A stretch of 64,000 nt of DNA from Roseateles_E sp005503085 (GTDB lineage: Bacteria; Pseudomonadota; Gammaproteobacteria; Burkholderiales; Burkholderiaceae_C). Positions 19,600-28,159 of this stretch are shown in pieces. Position 1 is the first letter of the stretch; every line of letters starts with the position of its first letter. The notes under the pieces are model-generated. The model had not been told where the DNA came from and made no database searches. It was given only the letters and a program-made list of their open reading frames with translations. A program made the position numbers and the translations under genes. The DNA is taken from NCBI RefSeq assembly GCF_028462495.1, contig NZ_JAQOWX010000014.1, forward strand, positions 8,130 through 72,129. The letters are read 5' to 3'.

Positions 19600-19766
19600 C
19601 ATGTCGCACCCTTGCCGCCCTCAACACCTGACCCTAGCCATCTGCTCCCAGCAGATGCATCGCTTCGTCTTTGACGATACGCGCCGGGGCCGGTACAGCG
19701 GCAGGCCCCCACGCTAGAAACCCACCGAATCCCCCCAAGCCCGCTGAGACCCAGCGGGCTTTTTTC
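19600..19766 (+). ncRNA. Candidate structured small RNA (or leader with attenuator)
   Basis: A transcript of about 165 nt is predicted between a good promoter and an intrinsic terminator. It contains a perfect 8-bp hairpin with a 3-nt loop (CATCTGCT-CCC-AGCAGATG, 19639-19657), a second stem GGGGCC (19686-19691) with GGCCCC (19704-19709), and the terminator hairpin. A 38-codon frame (19601-19717, starting MSHPCRP) runs through it but has no ribosome-binding site. Alternatives are an attenuated leader of the acetyltransferase gene, or a small peptide gene. I do not recognise a known RNA family. Confidence 0.45.
19738..19766 (+). terminator. Intrinsic terminator
   Basis: AGCCCGCTG (19738-19746) pairs perfectly with CAGCGGGCT (19752-19760) over a 5-base loop, followed by six T. 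This is a textbook rho-independent terminator. It ends 26 bases before the acetyltransferase start codon and has no annotated gene directly upstream on this strand. Confidence 0.85.
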
Positions 19767-19791
19767 TTGCCCATCCCACAAGGACGACATC

Positions 19792-20313
19792 ATGGACATC
19801 TCGATACGACGCAGCCAGACCGCCGACGCCGCCGCCATGGCCCAGCTGATGAGCCACCCCGAGGTGCTGCCGGGGCTGATGCAGCTGCCCTACGCCTCGA
19901 CCGAGCAATGGGAGCAGCGGCTGAAGAACAATCTGGCGCCCGGTGGCACCGACCTGCCCCTGGTGGCCGTGATCGGCGGCGAGGTCGTCGGCAGCGCCGG
20001 CCTGCACTCGGCCGGTCCGGCGCTGCGCCGCCGCCATGTGATGAAACTGGGCCTGGCGGTCGCCCCGCAGGCCCAGGGGCGCGGCGTCGGCAAGGCCTTG
20101 ATGGCCGCGCTGATCGACTATGCCGACAACTGGGGCCAGGTCTTGCGCATCGAGCTGGGCGTCTATGTCGACAACGAGCGCGCGCTGAAGCTCTACCAGC
20201 GCTTCGGCTTCGAGATCGAGGGCCGCCAGCGCGCCTACGCGCTGCGTGCCGGCCGCTATGTCGACAGCTATGCGATGGCGCGGCTGCACCCGAACCCGCC
20301 GGGCTGGGGCTGA
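19792..20313 (+). CDS. GNAT family N-acetyltransferase
   Basis: A 173-aa acetyl-CoA-dependent acetyltransferase of the GNAT fold. The acetyl-CoA loop is VAPQAQGRGVGKALM (about residues 92-105). The late motif VYVDNERALKLYQRFGFEIEGRQRAYALRAGRYVDSYAMARL is characteristic of the YhhY/PhnO-like group; the acceptor is unknown. ATG 19792 has AGGACG upstream at suitable spacing. The gene sits directly behind an intrinsic terminator, so it may have its own promoter or depend on read-through. It converges on the CheW-type gene with no gap. Confidence 0.85.
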   Translation: MDISIRRSQTADAAAMAQLMSHPEVLPGLMQLPYASTEQWEQRLKNNLAPGGTDLPLVAVIGGEVVGSAGLHSAGPALRRRHVMKLGLAVAPQAQGRGVGKALMAALIDYADNWGQVLRIELGVYVDNERALKLYQRFGFEIEGRQRAYALRAGRYVDSYAMARLHPNPPGWG

Positions 20314-23002
20314 TCAACCCTCGATCAGGTCCAGGCCACCCGCCAGCTCGCCGCCGGCGAGCTGGCGCCACAGGTCCTCGACATCGAGCANNNNNNNNNN
20401 NNNNNNNNNNNNNNNNNNNNNNNNNNNNNNNNNNNNNNNNNNNNNNNNNNNNNNNNNNNNNNNNNNNNNNNNNNNNNNNNNNNNNNNNNNNNNNNNNNNN
20501 NNNNNNNNNNNNNNNNNNNNNNNNNNNNNNNNNNNNNNNNNNNNNNNNNNNNNNNNNNNNNNNNNNNNNNNNNNNNNNNNNNNNNNNNNNNNNNNNNNNN
20601 NNNNNNNNNNNNNNNNNNNNNNNNNNNNNNNNNNNNNNNNNNNNNNNNNNNNNNNNNNNNNNNNNNNNNNCCTGCACGCACAGCGCCAGGCGCTGCCCGC
20701 CCTCGCGCTGGCAGACCAGCACCGGTGCCTCGCTCGCCGCGCTGGGCCGGCCATAGAGCAGGCGCCCCAGATCCAGCACCGGCAGCATCTGTTCCTGATG
20801 GCTCAGCATGCCGAGCAGTGCCGCCGGCGCATTCGGCATGCCGGTAATGCGGGGGCCCTCCAGCGCCTCCAGCGTCTGCCGGGCTGGCAGGCCCAGCCAC
20901 TGGCCGTCGACCAGAAAGCTGGCAATGTCCAGCATCGGCTCGCCGAGCGCGGGCTGATGTGCGGGCGGCTCAAAGGCCACTGGCAGCCCGGTGTCCACCG
21001 CCAGGCGCGAGCCCAACGGCATCAGCATCACCGCCGCCACATCCTGTTCGCAGGGTGCCGTTCCGCGCCGGTATTCGCGGTAGCCGCCCGACATCGCAAT
21101 GCCCACCGCATGCACCAGACCGGCGATCTCCAGCTCGCAGCGGCGAGTCTCGCCGGCCGCCAGCGCCAGATCGGCACTCGACAGCGGCCCGCTGCCGCCG
21201 ACCGGCCAGCGCGGGTCGGTCGAGGACACGACACGGCCATCGCGGCTCAGCAGCAGGGCGCTGGCGCCGGGCGGCCGTGCGTCGCGCAGCATCGCGGCGA
21301 ACTGCGGTTCGCCGTCGAACACCACCGCGATGCCACCCAGCACCCGGCTGCCATCGTCGGGCGCCGGCAGCGCGGCGGCATAGACATAGGTAGGCCGCTC
21401 GCCGTGTGCGCCGTAGAGACCGCAGGCCGTGTGCGGCGAGACCGCATAGCGCTCGCGATCGCGCAGCGCCAAGGTGGCGGCCGCCCAGGGCGCGTCCAGC
21501 AGGCGCCCCTGCTGATGGACCTGAGCGGGGTCAGACACCGCGAGCACCCGCCCCTCGGCATCAAACACCAGCAGCAGCGCATAGACCGTGTAGAGGCTGT
21601 TGATATGACGCAGGCGCTCGCCGGCCTGGGCCGCCGTGGCCTCACCACTCAGCAGCCGCTGCAGCTCGGCGTCCAGCGCCCACCAACGGCAGTCGTTGGC
21701 GCGCTCGTAGAGATTGCGGTCCATGATGTCGATGGCCAGCCGGGCATGGAAGACCGCGCTGTCAAACACCGCCGCCAGCGCGGAGTGCTGCAGATTGGCG
21801 ATGGCCTGCTCGAACACCAGGCGCAGGCGCTGGCCGGTGCGCTCTACCTCGCCCAGCAAGGTGATCGCAAAGCCGGCCGCATCGCTGCGCGCACGGCTGC
21901 GCAGGCTGCCGTTCCATAGCGAGCGCGACAGATCGCGCTGGATGCGCAAGGCCTCCTGCGGTATGCCGTGCAGCTCGGCGTCAAACAGCTCGCGGGTATC
22001 GAGGCTGCCGGCCAGCGCGGCGGCGACGCCCGGCGCCGCCGTCTCATCGACCTCGAAGGCCCGCTCCACCGGCACCAGAGCCACGGTCGACCAGCCCGGC
22101 CCGGCATAGCCTTCATAGGCATTGGCCGGCGCCGCGACGGCCAGATAGTCGCGCCCGGCGAACACCAGGCGCTGCCGCGACACGGCCGGCAACCGGGCGC
22201 CGGGCGGGATCTGCCAGGGGTCCGAACTCTGCAAGACCAGACCCTGGGCGTCGATCAGGGCCAGCACCGTGCGCTCGCCGGCCGGCAGTAGCTGGGCGAA
22301 CACGCTGCGCATCTCGTCGGCCAGGCGGAAGGACAGACACAGCACCCCGCAGGCCCCGCCCTCCTCGCCCTGGACCGCGCTGGCGAAGATCAGGCCCGTG
22401 CGGCCGTCCAGCAGATCGGTGGTGCCGTGGCGCTGGGCATAGGGCACGCCGGGCCGCAGGGCCTGCGCGATCAGCGGGTCGGCGCTGTGCGTGGCCGCGA
22501 CACTGCGGTCCAGCCGCGCCAGCACCAGGCCCTGGGGCGAGAGCAGGACGATGTCGTCATAGACCGAGTATTTGGCCACATACGCCCTGAAGCGCGCCTC
22601 CAGCGCGGCCCGCGCCTCGGCCGCCCTGTCACCGCTGGCGGCCAGCGCGCGCAAGGGCGCATCGGCGGCCAGGAAGCCAACGTCCGCCGTGCGCTCGAAC
22701 AGATTGCGCACCAGGATATCGATCGCCACCTGGGCCTGCCCCTGCAGGCGCTGGCGCGCGTTGTCCAGCAGACGGCGTGCCAGACTGTCCAGCAGCCGAG
22801 CTGTCAGTGCCTCGAAAGCCGCCCGGGTGTTGGCGATATCGGCCGCCGCGCCGCTCATCTGGCCCAGCAGGGCCAGGCTGTCCCAGACGCCCTGCAGACG
22901 CAGCAGGTTCTCACGGTACTCGTCGACCTGGGGCATATGGCGCACCCAAGGCGCCACCTCGGCGTGAAAGGGCACGCCCTTGCGCCACTGCTTGCTGCTC
23001 AT
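20314..23002 (-). CDS. Soluble double-sensor CheW-domain chemotaxis protein (interrupted by gap)
   Basis: About 895 aa. The N-terminal two thirds hold two similar sensor units, each with a helix (AIDILVRNLFER near residue 95, AIDIMDRNLYER near 430) leading into a Cache/PAS-like domain with YDDIVLLSPQGLVLARLD or YALLLVFDAEGRVLAVSD. The C-terminal part is a CheW domain (WLGLPARQTLEALEG, then DLGRLLYG, ending LDVEDLWRQL). No transmembrane segment or signal peptide is visible, so it appears cytosolic. It may couple metabolite sensing directly to CheA-receptor arrays. 280 N bases interrupt the CheW domain; the two parts are out of frame by one base only because of the placeholder gap length. Confidence 0.8.
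20391..20670. other. Assembly gap (280 N)
   Basis: A run of 280 unknown bases inside the CheW domain. The coding frame before and after the gap is compatible with one gene only if the true length is a multiple of three, so 280 is a scaffold estimate rather than a measured length. The flanks contain no obvious repeat explaining the break. Confidence 0.98.
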
Positions 23003-23225
23003 CTCTGGTCCTCGATCGCTGGCGGGCTTGTTGCCGCCCTGGAAGACCAGGGGCCCGCAAAGCCGCGCAGTGTGAGCGCAAACGCGGCGGCGCGGGAGGG
23101 GGTAAATCAGTGCCGCTGCGGGGCCTGCGCGACTGGCGCACAGCGATTGCCGGTGGCGCCAGCAGACGGTGCGCCGGCGCCCGGCCGTGGGGATGAAAGC
23201 GGGCTCAACACACCATCTCGGTGCA

Positions 23226-23495
23226 TCACAAGGCCTTGGGCAAGCCGCGCGGCTGGGCCGCGACCTGCAGGCCGTCGGTGCTGCGCCGACCCTCGATCAG
23301 CACGGGTGGCAGTTGCTGGATGCGGGCCCGCTCGGCGGCGGTGGGCTCAGGGCCCAGGCGCTTGCCGGTGACGACCAGCCGCGCCAGTTTGACCAGCTCG
23401 CTGGCCTGCACCGGCGCAGCCGGCGCCAGCAGGGCCACCAGGACCAGGGGCGCCAGCAGGGCATGGTAGATGGCGGACGCCGAACTCTTGTTCAT
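23226..23495 (-). CDS. Small exported hypothetical protein
   Basis: An 89-aa protein with a clear Sec signal peptide: basic MNKSS start, hydrophobic core about 11-28, and cleavage after VQA at about residue 31. The mature part is only about 58 residues: LVKLARLVVTGKRL, a charged helix, and the phrase LPPVLIEGRRS. I do not recognise a domain. ATG 23495 has GGGGAG seven bases upstream, a strong start. It lies alone between the CheW-type gene and the oxidase operon; 223 bases follow it before the CheW-type gene start, in which I see no further gene. A periplasmic location is inferred. Confidence 0.7.
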   Translation of the reverse strand: MNKSSASAIYHALLAPLVLVALLAPAAPVQASELVKLARLVVTGKRLGPEPTAAERARIQQLPPVLIEGRRSTDGLQVAAQPRGLPKAL

Positions 23496-23629
23496 TTTCA
23501 ATGTCTCCCCTTCACCGCCAGATTCGCGATGGAGGGAGTATCGAAAGTCAGGCCCCCCGCCACCAGCGCCAGGCGACGAATTGCGATCTGCTCGGCATGA
23601 CTTGCGGCAGCGGCGGATGAGCTCAGCCC

Positions 23630-24625
23630 TCATCCATAGCGCAGATCGCCAGCCTTGCCCCAGAACACTCGGTAGGCGAACACCGTGTAGGCCAGGATCA
23701 CCGGCACGGTGATCGCGCAGCCAAGCAAGATGAATTGCAGCGACTTCGGCGCGGCGGCCGCCTGCCAGATCGTCATCCTGTCCATCATCACAAAGGGATA
23801 GAGGCTGTAGGCCAGGCCGAAAAAGCCCAGCAGCATCACCAGCACCGTCAGGGCGAAGGGCAGCCAGCACAGCTTGCCCAGCACCCGGTGCGAGTTCAGC
23901 AGCGCCCGCAAGGCCAGCAGGGCCAGGACGCTGATCAGCGGGATCGGCAGCAGCGCGATCAGCTCGGGCAGCGCGAACCAGCGCGCGCGCACCGTCGGGC
24001 TGATCCAGGGCGTGGCCAGCGAGATCAGCGCCAGGCCCAGCACCACAGCCGGCCAGGCGCGCTTGGCGCTGCGCAGCGCACGGGCCTGCAGTTCGCCCTC
24101 GGTCTTCATCAGCAACCAGCCGGCGCCCAGCAAGGCATAGGCGGCCGACAGCGCCAGCGCGATCACGGCGGCAAACAGCGTGTAGGTATAACCCTCGGCG
24201 AAGCCGCTGATATAGCGGCCCAGCATCCAGCCCTGGGCCAGCGAGGCCAGCAGCGAGCCAGCGATGAAGGCGCGGTTCCACAGCGGCTTCCACTGCGCCT
24301 GCACCTTGACGCGGAAGTCGAAGGCCACGCCGCGCAGCATCAGCCCCAAGAGCATCACGGCCACCGGCAGGTACAGGGCCTGCAGGATGGGGCCATGCGC
24401 CTTTGGGAAAGCGATCAGCAAGATGCCGATGCCCAGCACCAGCCAGGTCTCGTTGGCATCCCAGAACGGGCCGATCGAGGCCACCATGCGGTCCTTGTGC
24501 ACATCCGGGGCGCCGGCCATCAAGAGGCCCACGCCCAGGTCATAGCCGTCCAGCACCACATAGATCAGCAGGGCCAGGCCCATCAGGCCCATGAAGACCA
24601 GGGGCATCCAGATATCGGCGTTCAT
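23630..24625 (-). CDS. cioB: Cytochrome bd-type quinol oxidase subunit II (CIO type)
   Basis: Membrane subunit II of a quinol oxidase that reduces oxygen without pumping protons. It has 331 aa and about eight hydrophobic helices, starting MNADIWMPLVFMGLMGLALLIYVVLDGYDLGVGLL, with the conserved DGYDLGVG and GPFWDANETWLVLG of the CydB/CioB family. Its start overlaps the stop of subunit I by four bases. Short length and partner type favour the cyanide-insensitive oxidase (CIO) class. No small CydX-like ORF was evident downstream, where 134 bases separate it from the small exported protein gene. Confidence 0.94.
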   Translation of the reverse strand: MNADIWMPLVFMGLMGLALLIYVVLDGYDLGVGLLMAGAPDVHKDRMVASIGPFWDANETWLVLGIGILLIAFPKAHGPILQALYLPVAVMLLGLMLRGVAFDFRVKVQAQWKPLWNRAFIAGSLLASLAQGWMLGRYISGFAEGYTYTLFAAVIALALSAAYALLGAGWLLMKTEGELQARALRSAKRAWPAVVLGLALISLATPWISPTVRARWFALPELIALLPIPLISVLALLALRALLNSHRVLGKLCWLPFALTVLVMLLGFFGLAYSLYPFVMMDRMTIWQAAAAPKSLQFILLGCAITVPVILAYTVFAYRVFWGKAGDLRYG

Positions 24626-25974
24626 GCGGCGCTCCTCAGATTGAGCGGATCCTGCCCGGGCAGGGTGGCGTCGATCGGCTTCTCGGCCATGGTCTTGATC
24701 ACCGCCACATAGGCCACCAGCAAGGCCAGGTACAGGCTCAGATAGCCGGCCAGCGTGAGGGCAATCATCGGCGCCGGCGTCGTCGAGACGACCTCCGAAG
24801 TGCGCAGCAGGCCGTAGACGATGAAGGGCTGGCGGCCGATCTCGGTCACATACCAGCCGGCCACCGTCGCGATCCAGCCGGAAAAACTCATCAGTACGAG
24901 CAGGCGCAGCAGCGGCCGCGGCAGCCGCTCGGCCTGCCAGCCACGGCGTCGGTAGAGCCACAGCCCCAGCCAGCTGGCCGCCAGCATCAGCAGGCCCAGA
25001 CCCACCATGATGCGAAAGCCGAAGAACAGCGGCGCCACCGGCGGATGCGCGCCCTTGAACTCGTCCAGGCCGCGGATCTCGCCATCGGCGCGGTGGGTCA
25101 GCACCAGGCTGGCACCGTTCGGGATGCCGATCGCATAGTCATTGCTGCGGGTCTTCTCATTGGGCCAGGCGAACAGCAGCAGCGGCGCACCCCGCTCGGT
25201 CTGCCAGACACCCTCCATCGCGGCGACCTTGGCCGGCTGGTGCTTCAAGGTGTTCAGGCCATGCAGATCGCCGACCAGGATCTGCAGCGGGATCAGCAGG
25301 GCCGCGAGGCTCAGGCCGACCCGCAGCACCCGCGCGGTATGGGGCTGGACCTTGCCCTTCAGCAGCTGCCAGGCGCTGACGCCGGCCAGGATGAAGGCAA
25401 CCGTCAGGCCCGAGGCCAGCAGCTTGTGCGCCAGGCGATAGGGGAAGGAGGGATTGAAGATCACGTCCATCCAGCTCAGCGCATGGAACTCGCCGTTGAT
25501 GATCTCGAAGCCCTGCGGCGTCTGCATCCAGGAGTTCAGGCTCAGGATCCAGAAGGCGCTGAGCGTGGTGCCGAAGGCCACCATCAAGGTGGCGCCCAGG
25601 TGCACGCGCTCGCTGACCCGGCCATGGCCGAACAGCATCACGCCCAGGAAACCGGCTTCGAGGAAAAAGGCCGTCAGCACCTCGTAGCCCAGCAGCGGCC
25701 CGGCGATGTTGCCGGCCCGCTCCATGAAGCCGGGCCAGTTGGTGCCGAACTGGAAGCTCATCGTGATGCCGGACACCACGCCCAGCGCAAAGGTCAGCGC
25801 GAACACCTTGGTCCAGAAACGGTAGGCCGTCAGCCAGGCGAGCGCGCCGCTCTTGAGCCAGCGCCAGCGGAAGAACAGGAGCACCCAGCCCAGCGCGATG
25901 CTGATGGTCGGGAACAGGATGTGGAAGGTGATATTGGCCGCGAACTGCATGCGGGCCAGCATGAAAGCATCCAT
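24622..25974 (-). CDS. cioA: Cytochrome bd-type quinol oxidase subunit I (CIO type)
   Basis: Haem-carrying subunit I. It has 450 aa, against about 520 for E. coli CydA, because the Q-loop is short, which is the hallmark of CioA. His18 in ITFHILFP corresponds to the high-spin haem ligand. The helix pair around HALSWMDVIFNPSFPYRLAHKLLAS and the conserved GRQPFIVYGLLRTSE are present. The ATG at 25974 fits the usual N-terminus MDAFMLARMQFA; an upstream in-frame start adds only non-conserved residues. A pair of 14-bp direct repeats lies upstream in the divergent region with the AhpD-like gene and may hold regulatory sites. Confidence 0.94.
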   Translation of the reverse strand: MDAFMLARMQFAANITFHILFPTISIALGWVLLFFRWRWLKSGALAWLTAYRFWTKVFALTFALGVVSGITMSFQFGTNWPGFMERAGNIAGPLLGYEVLTAFFLEAGFLGVMLFGHGRVSERVHLGATLMVAFGTTLSAFWILSLNSWMQTPQGFEIINGEFHALSWMDVIFNPSFPYRLAHKLLASGLTVAFILAGVSAWQLLKGKVQPHTARVLRVGLSLAALLIPLQILVGDLHGLNTLKHQPAKVAAMEGVWQTERGAPLLLFAWPNEKTRSNDYAIGIPNGASLVLTHRADGEIRGLDEFKGAHPPVAPLFFGFRIMVGLGLLMLAASWLGLWLYRRRGWQAERLPRPLLRLLVLMSFSGWIATVAGWYVTEIGRQPFIVYGLLRTSEVVSTTPAPMIALTLAGYLSLYLALLVAYVAVIKTMAEKPIDATLPGQDPLNLRSAA

Positions 25975-26066
25975 GGAAGTCCTTGCGGCCGCGCAAGCCC
26001 ACGGGATTGCGGGCTTGCGCTGGCTCAACAGAGGACCATTCTTCGGGTTTTGCCGGCCGCGCGCGA

Positions 26067-26095
26067 TTGGACAAATTGCCTTTGGACAAATTGCC
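26067..26095. repeat. Two tandem 14-bp direct repeats
   Basis: TTGGACAAATTGCC occurs at 26067-26080 and again at 26082-26095, a 15-base period. The block is AT-rich and lies in the 172-base region between divergent cioA and the AhpD-like gene, so it may be a tandem regulator site. It does not match FNR/ANR boxes. Confidence 0.6.
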
Positions 26096-26146
26096 CCAGC
26101 CCCGCCGCCGATAATCCCGCCATCCTTGTTGAACCGCCCTCACCCC

Positions 26147-26611
26147 ATGACCGCAGCCCGTATCGACCGCCCCGAGTTCGCCGCCCTGACGCCCGGCGTC
26201 AGCGAAGCCCTGATCGCGCTGGGCAAGGCCGTCAACGCCTCGGGCCTGCCCAAGGACCTGCAGGAGCTGATCAAGATCCGCGCGTCGCAGCTCAATGGCT
26301 GCGCCTTCTGCCTGCAGTTCCATCTGAACGTGGCCCGCGATCTGCAAGTGCCGGCGGCCAAGCTGGACCTGCTGGCCACCTGGCGCGAGGCGCCGGTCTA
26401 TAGCGAGCGCGAGCGCCTCGCGCTGGCCTGGACCGAAGCGCTGACCCTGGCGCCCCAGGGTGGCGCCGACGACGCGCTGTACGAGCGCGCACTGGCCGAG
26501 TTCGGCGCCGCCACCTTGAGCTTTCTGACCGCCGCCGTGGCCGGCATCAATGCCTGGAACCGCATCGCGATGGCACTGCGCTTCAGCCCGCCGCTGCGCC
26601 CTGGCGCATGA
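26147..26611 (+). CDS. AhpD-like carboxymuconolactone decarboxylase family protein
   Basis: A 154-aa all-helical protein of the CMD/AhpD superfamily. The redox signature is GCAFCLQFH (about residues 50-58), the CxxC-x3-H pattern of alkylhydroperoxidases, so a peroxide-reducing or disulfide role is likely. The ending FLTAAVAGINAWNRIAMALRFSPP is typical of the subgroup that is often paired with other small redox or transferase genes. ATG 26147 was chosen because upstream residues are not conserved. Its stop overlaps the next gene start (ATGA), making a two-gene operon divergent from cioAB. Confidence 0.85.
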   Translation: MTAARIDRPEFAALTPGVSEALIALGKAVNASGLPKDLQELIKIRASQLNGCAFCLQFHLNVARDLQVPAAKLDLLATWREAPVYSERERLALAWTEALTLAPQGGADDALYERALAEFGAATLSFLTAAVAGINAWNRIAMALRFSPPLRPGA

Positions 26612-27195
26612 GTAGCGGCATGGCCGCCTTCGCGCTGCACACCGAGCGCCTGCTGCTGCGCGCGCCGACGGTCGCGCTGACCGCTGCGGTCGTTGACTAC
26701 CAGGCCCGCAACACCGCCCATTTCGCATGCTGGGACCCGCCCTACCCGGCCGACTTCTTCGCGCCCGAGGCGGTGGCCGAACGCCTCGCCCAGGGCGAGC
26801 AGGCCTTCGCTGCCGGCAGCGCCTATCGCTACTGGTTCAGCCTGCGCGAGGACCCGGCCCGGCTCGTTGGCCAGGTCCATCTGTCCCAGGTCGCCCGAGG
26901 CGCTTTTCAGAATGCCATCCTCGGCTACAGCCTCGACGAGCAGGCCCAGGGCCAGGGTCTGATGCAGGAAGCGCTGCGCGCCGTGATCGCCGAGATGTTC
27001 GGCGCCCAGGTCCGCCTGCACCGCATCCAGGCCGCCGTGCGGCCCGAGAACCAGCGCAGCCGCGCCGTGCTGCAAGCCCTGGGCTTTGCTCAGGAGGGGT
27101 TGAGCCGGCGCTATCTATTCATAGCCGGCCAGTGGCGCGACCATGAGGTGTATGCGCTGCTGAATCCGGCGTGGGCGCAAGACCTGGCACCATGA
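26608..27195 (+). CDS. RimJ-like GNAT N-acetyltransferase
   Basis: A 195-aa acetyltransferase of the RimJ/RimL type. It opens with LHTERLLLRAPTVA, has the acetyl-CoA region ILGYSLDEQAQGQGLMQEALRAVI (about residues 110-133) and the typical RLHRIQAAVRPENQRSRAVLQALGFAQEG followed by WRDHEVYALLNP. RimJ acetylates the N-terminus of ribosomal protein S5 in E. coli; here the target is only inferred. It starts inside the AhpD-like stop codon and ends four bases before a convergent gene. Confidence 0.85.
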   Translation: MSSGMAAFALHTERLLLRAPTVALTAAVVDYQARNTAHFACWDPPYPADFFAPEAVAERLAQGEQAFAAGSAYRYWFSLREDPARLVGQVHLSQVARGAFQNAILGYSLDEQAQGQGLMQEALRAVIAEMFGAQVRLHRIQAAVRPENQRSRAVLQALGFAQEGLSRRYLFIAGQWRDHEVYALLNPAWAQDLAP

Positions 27196-27199
27196 GGTC

Positions 27200-28159
27200 T
27201 CACAGGGAGTAGACCGCCGGCGGCGTGCGCCCGGCCAGCGCTGCCAGCAGATTGTCCGTGGCCAGCACCGCCATGCGGTGCCGTGTCTCGTGCGTGGCCG
27301 ATCCGATATGGGGCAGCGGCGTGAGCTTGGGGTGGCTGCGCAGCGGCGAGTCCAGCGGCAGCGGCTCGGTGGCGAACACATCCAGGCCTGCGGCGCGCAG
27401 ATGGCCGCTGTCCAGCGCCGCCAGCAGCGCGTCCTCCTGCACGATGGCGCCGCGCGCGCCGTTGACGAAGATCGCGCCTTGCCTCATCAGCGCGAACTCG
27501 CGCGCGCCGATCAGGCCGCGGGTGTCCTCGGACAGCGGCAGGGTCAGCGCGATGATGTCGGAGTTGGCCAGCACCTCGTCGAGGCTGCCATGTTGGGCCT
27601 TGCCCTCAAGACCTGGCACCTGACCCAGATCCACGGGCCTGCGGCTGTAGTAGCGCACCGGCATGCCAAAGCCCAGCGCCGCGCGGCGCGCCAGGGCCTG
27701 GCCGATACGGCCGAAGCCCAGGATGCCCAAGGTCTTGCCGTGCACGTCCCAACCGAACAGGTTCTCACCGATATTCTTGTCCCAGCGGCCTTCGCGCACA
27801 TGCTGGGCCAATTCCACCAGACGGCGGCTCGCGGCCATGATCAGCGCAAAGATCGTGTCAGCCGTGGTCTCGGTCAGCACGCCGGGCGTGTGGCACAGCA
27901 GGATGCCGCGCGCCTTCAAGGCCGCCAGATCGTAGTTGTCGACACCGACCGAGATGCTGGACACCACCTTGAGCCGGGGCGCCTGCGCGATGTCGATCTT
28001 GAAGCTGGAGCCGATCAGGCCCTCCGCCTCGGCCAGCGCCGCGTCATAGGTGGCGCGCTGCTCGGGCTTGCGCGGGTCGGCAACGGTGACCTCATGGACC
28101 GCCTGCAAGCGCGCCAGTTGGTCGACCGGCAACTCCCGGAAAACGAGGACTCGGCTCAC
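27200..28159 (-). CDS. D-2-hydroxyacid dehydrogenase (GhrB/2-ketogluconate reductase-like)
   Basis: A 319-aa NAD(P)H-dependent enzyme that reduces 2-keto acids such as glyoxylate, hydroxypyruvate or 2-ketogluconate. The Rossmann motif is GILGFGRIGQALARR. The catalytic triad is readable as Arg in VNGARGAIV, Glu in GLDVFATEP and His in PHIGSATHET. SISVGVDNYD and TADTIFALI match the GhrB/TkrA subgroup. It is the last gene of the sugar-acid operon, overlapping the kinase stop by four bases. With a 2-keto-3-deoxygluconate kinase next door, reduction of a ketosugar acid is more likely than glyoxylate detoxification; that is inference from context. Confidence 0.9.
   Translation of the reverse strand: MSRVLVFRELPVDQLARLQAVHEVTVADPRKPEQRATYDAALAEAEGLIGSSFKIDIAQAPRLKVVSSISVGVDNYDLAALKARGILLCHTPGVLTETTADTIFALIMAASRRLVELAQHVREGRWDKNIGENLFGWDVHGKTLGILGFGRIGQALARRAALGFGMPVRYYSRRPVDLGQVPGLEGKAQHGSLDEVLANSDIIALTLPLSEDTRGLIGAREFALMRQGAIFVNGARGAIVQEDALLAALDSGHLRAAGLDVFATEPLPLDSPLRSHPKLTPLPHIGSATHETRHRMAVLATDNLLAALAGRTPPAVYSL

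Noticed and set aside
19601..19717. 38-codon ORF (MSHPCRP...) inside the candidate small RNA
   Set aside because: No Shine-Dalgarno sequence, and the hairpins and terminator explain the region better as RNA. Kept only as an alternative.
19790..23002. Single 1070-codon minus-strand gene reading through the N gap into the acetyltransferase antisense
   Set aside because: After the gap its frame is Arg/Pro-rich shadow sequence. The true CheW end (LDVEDLWRQL) is in the frame shifted by one base and stops at 20314.
23003..23225. Possible gene in the 223-base spacer upstream of the CheW-type gene
   Set aside because: Only short frames without ribosome-binding site, signal or motif; it probably holds just the promoter.
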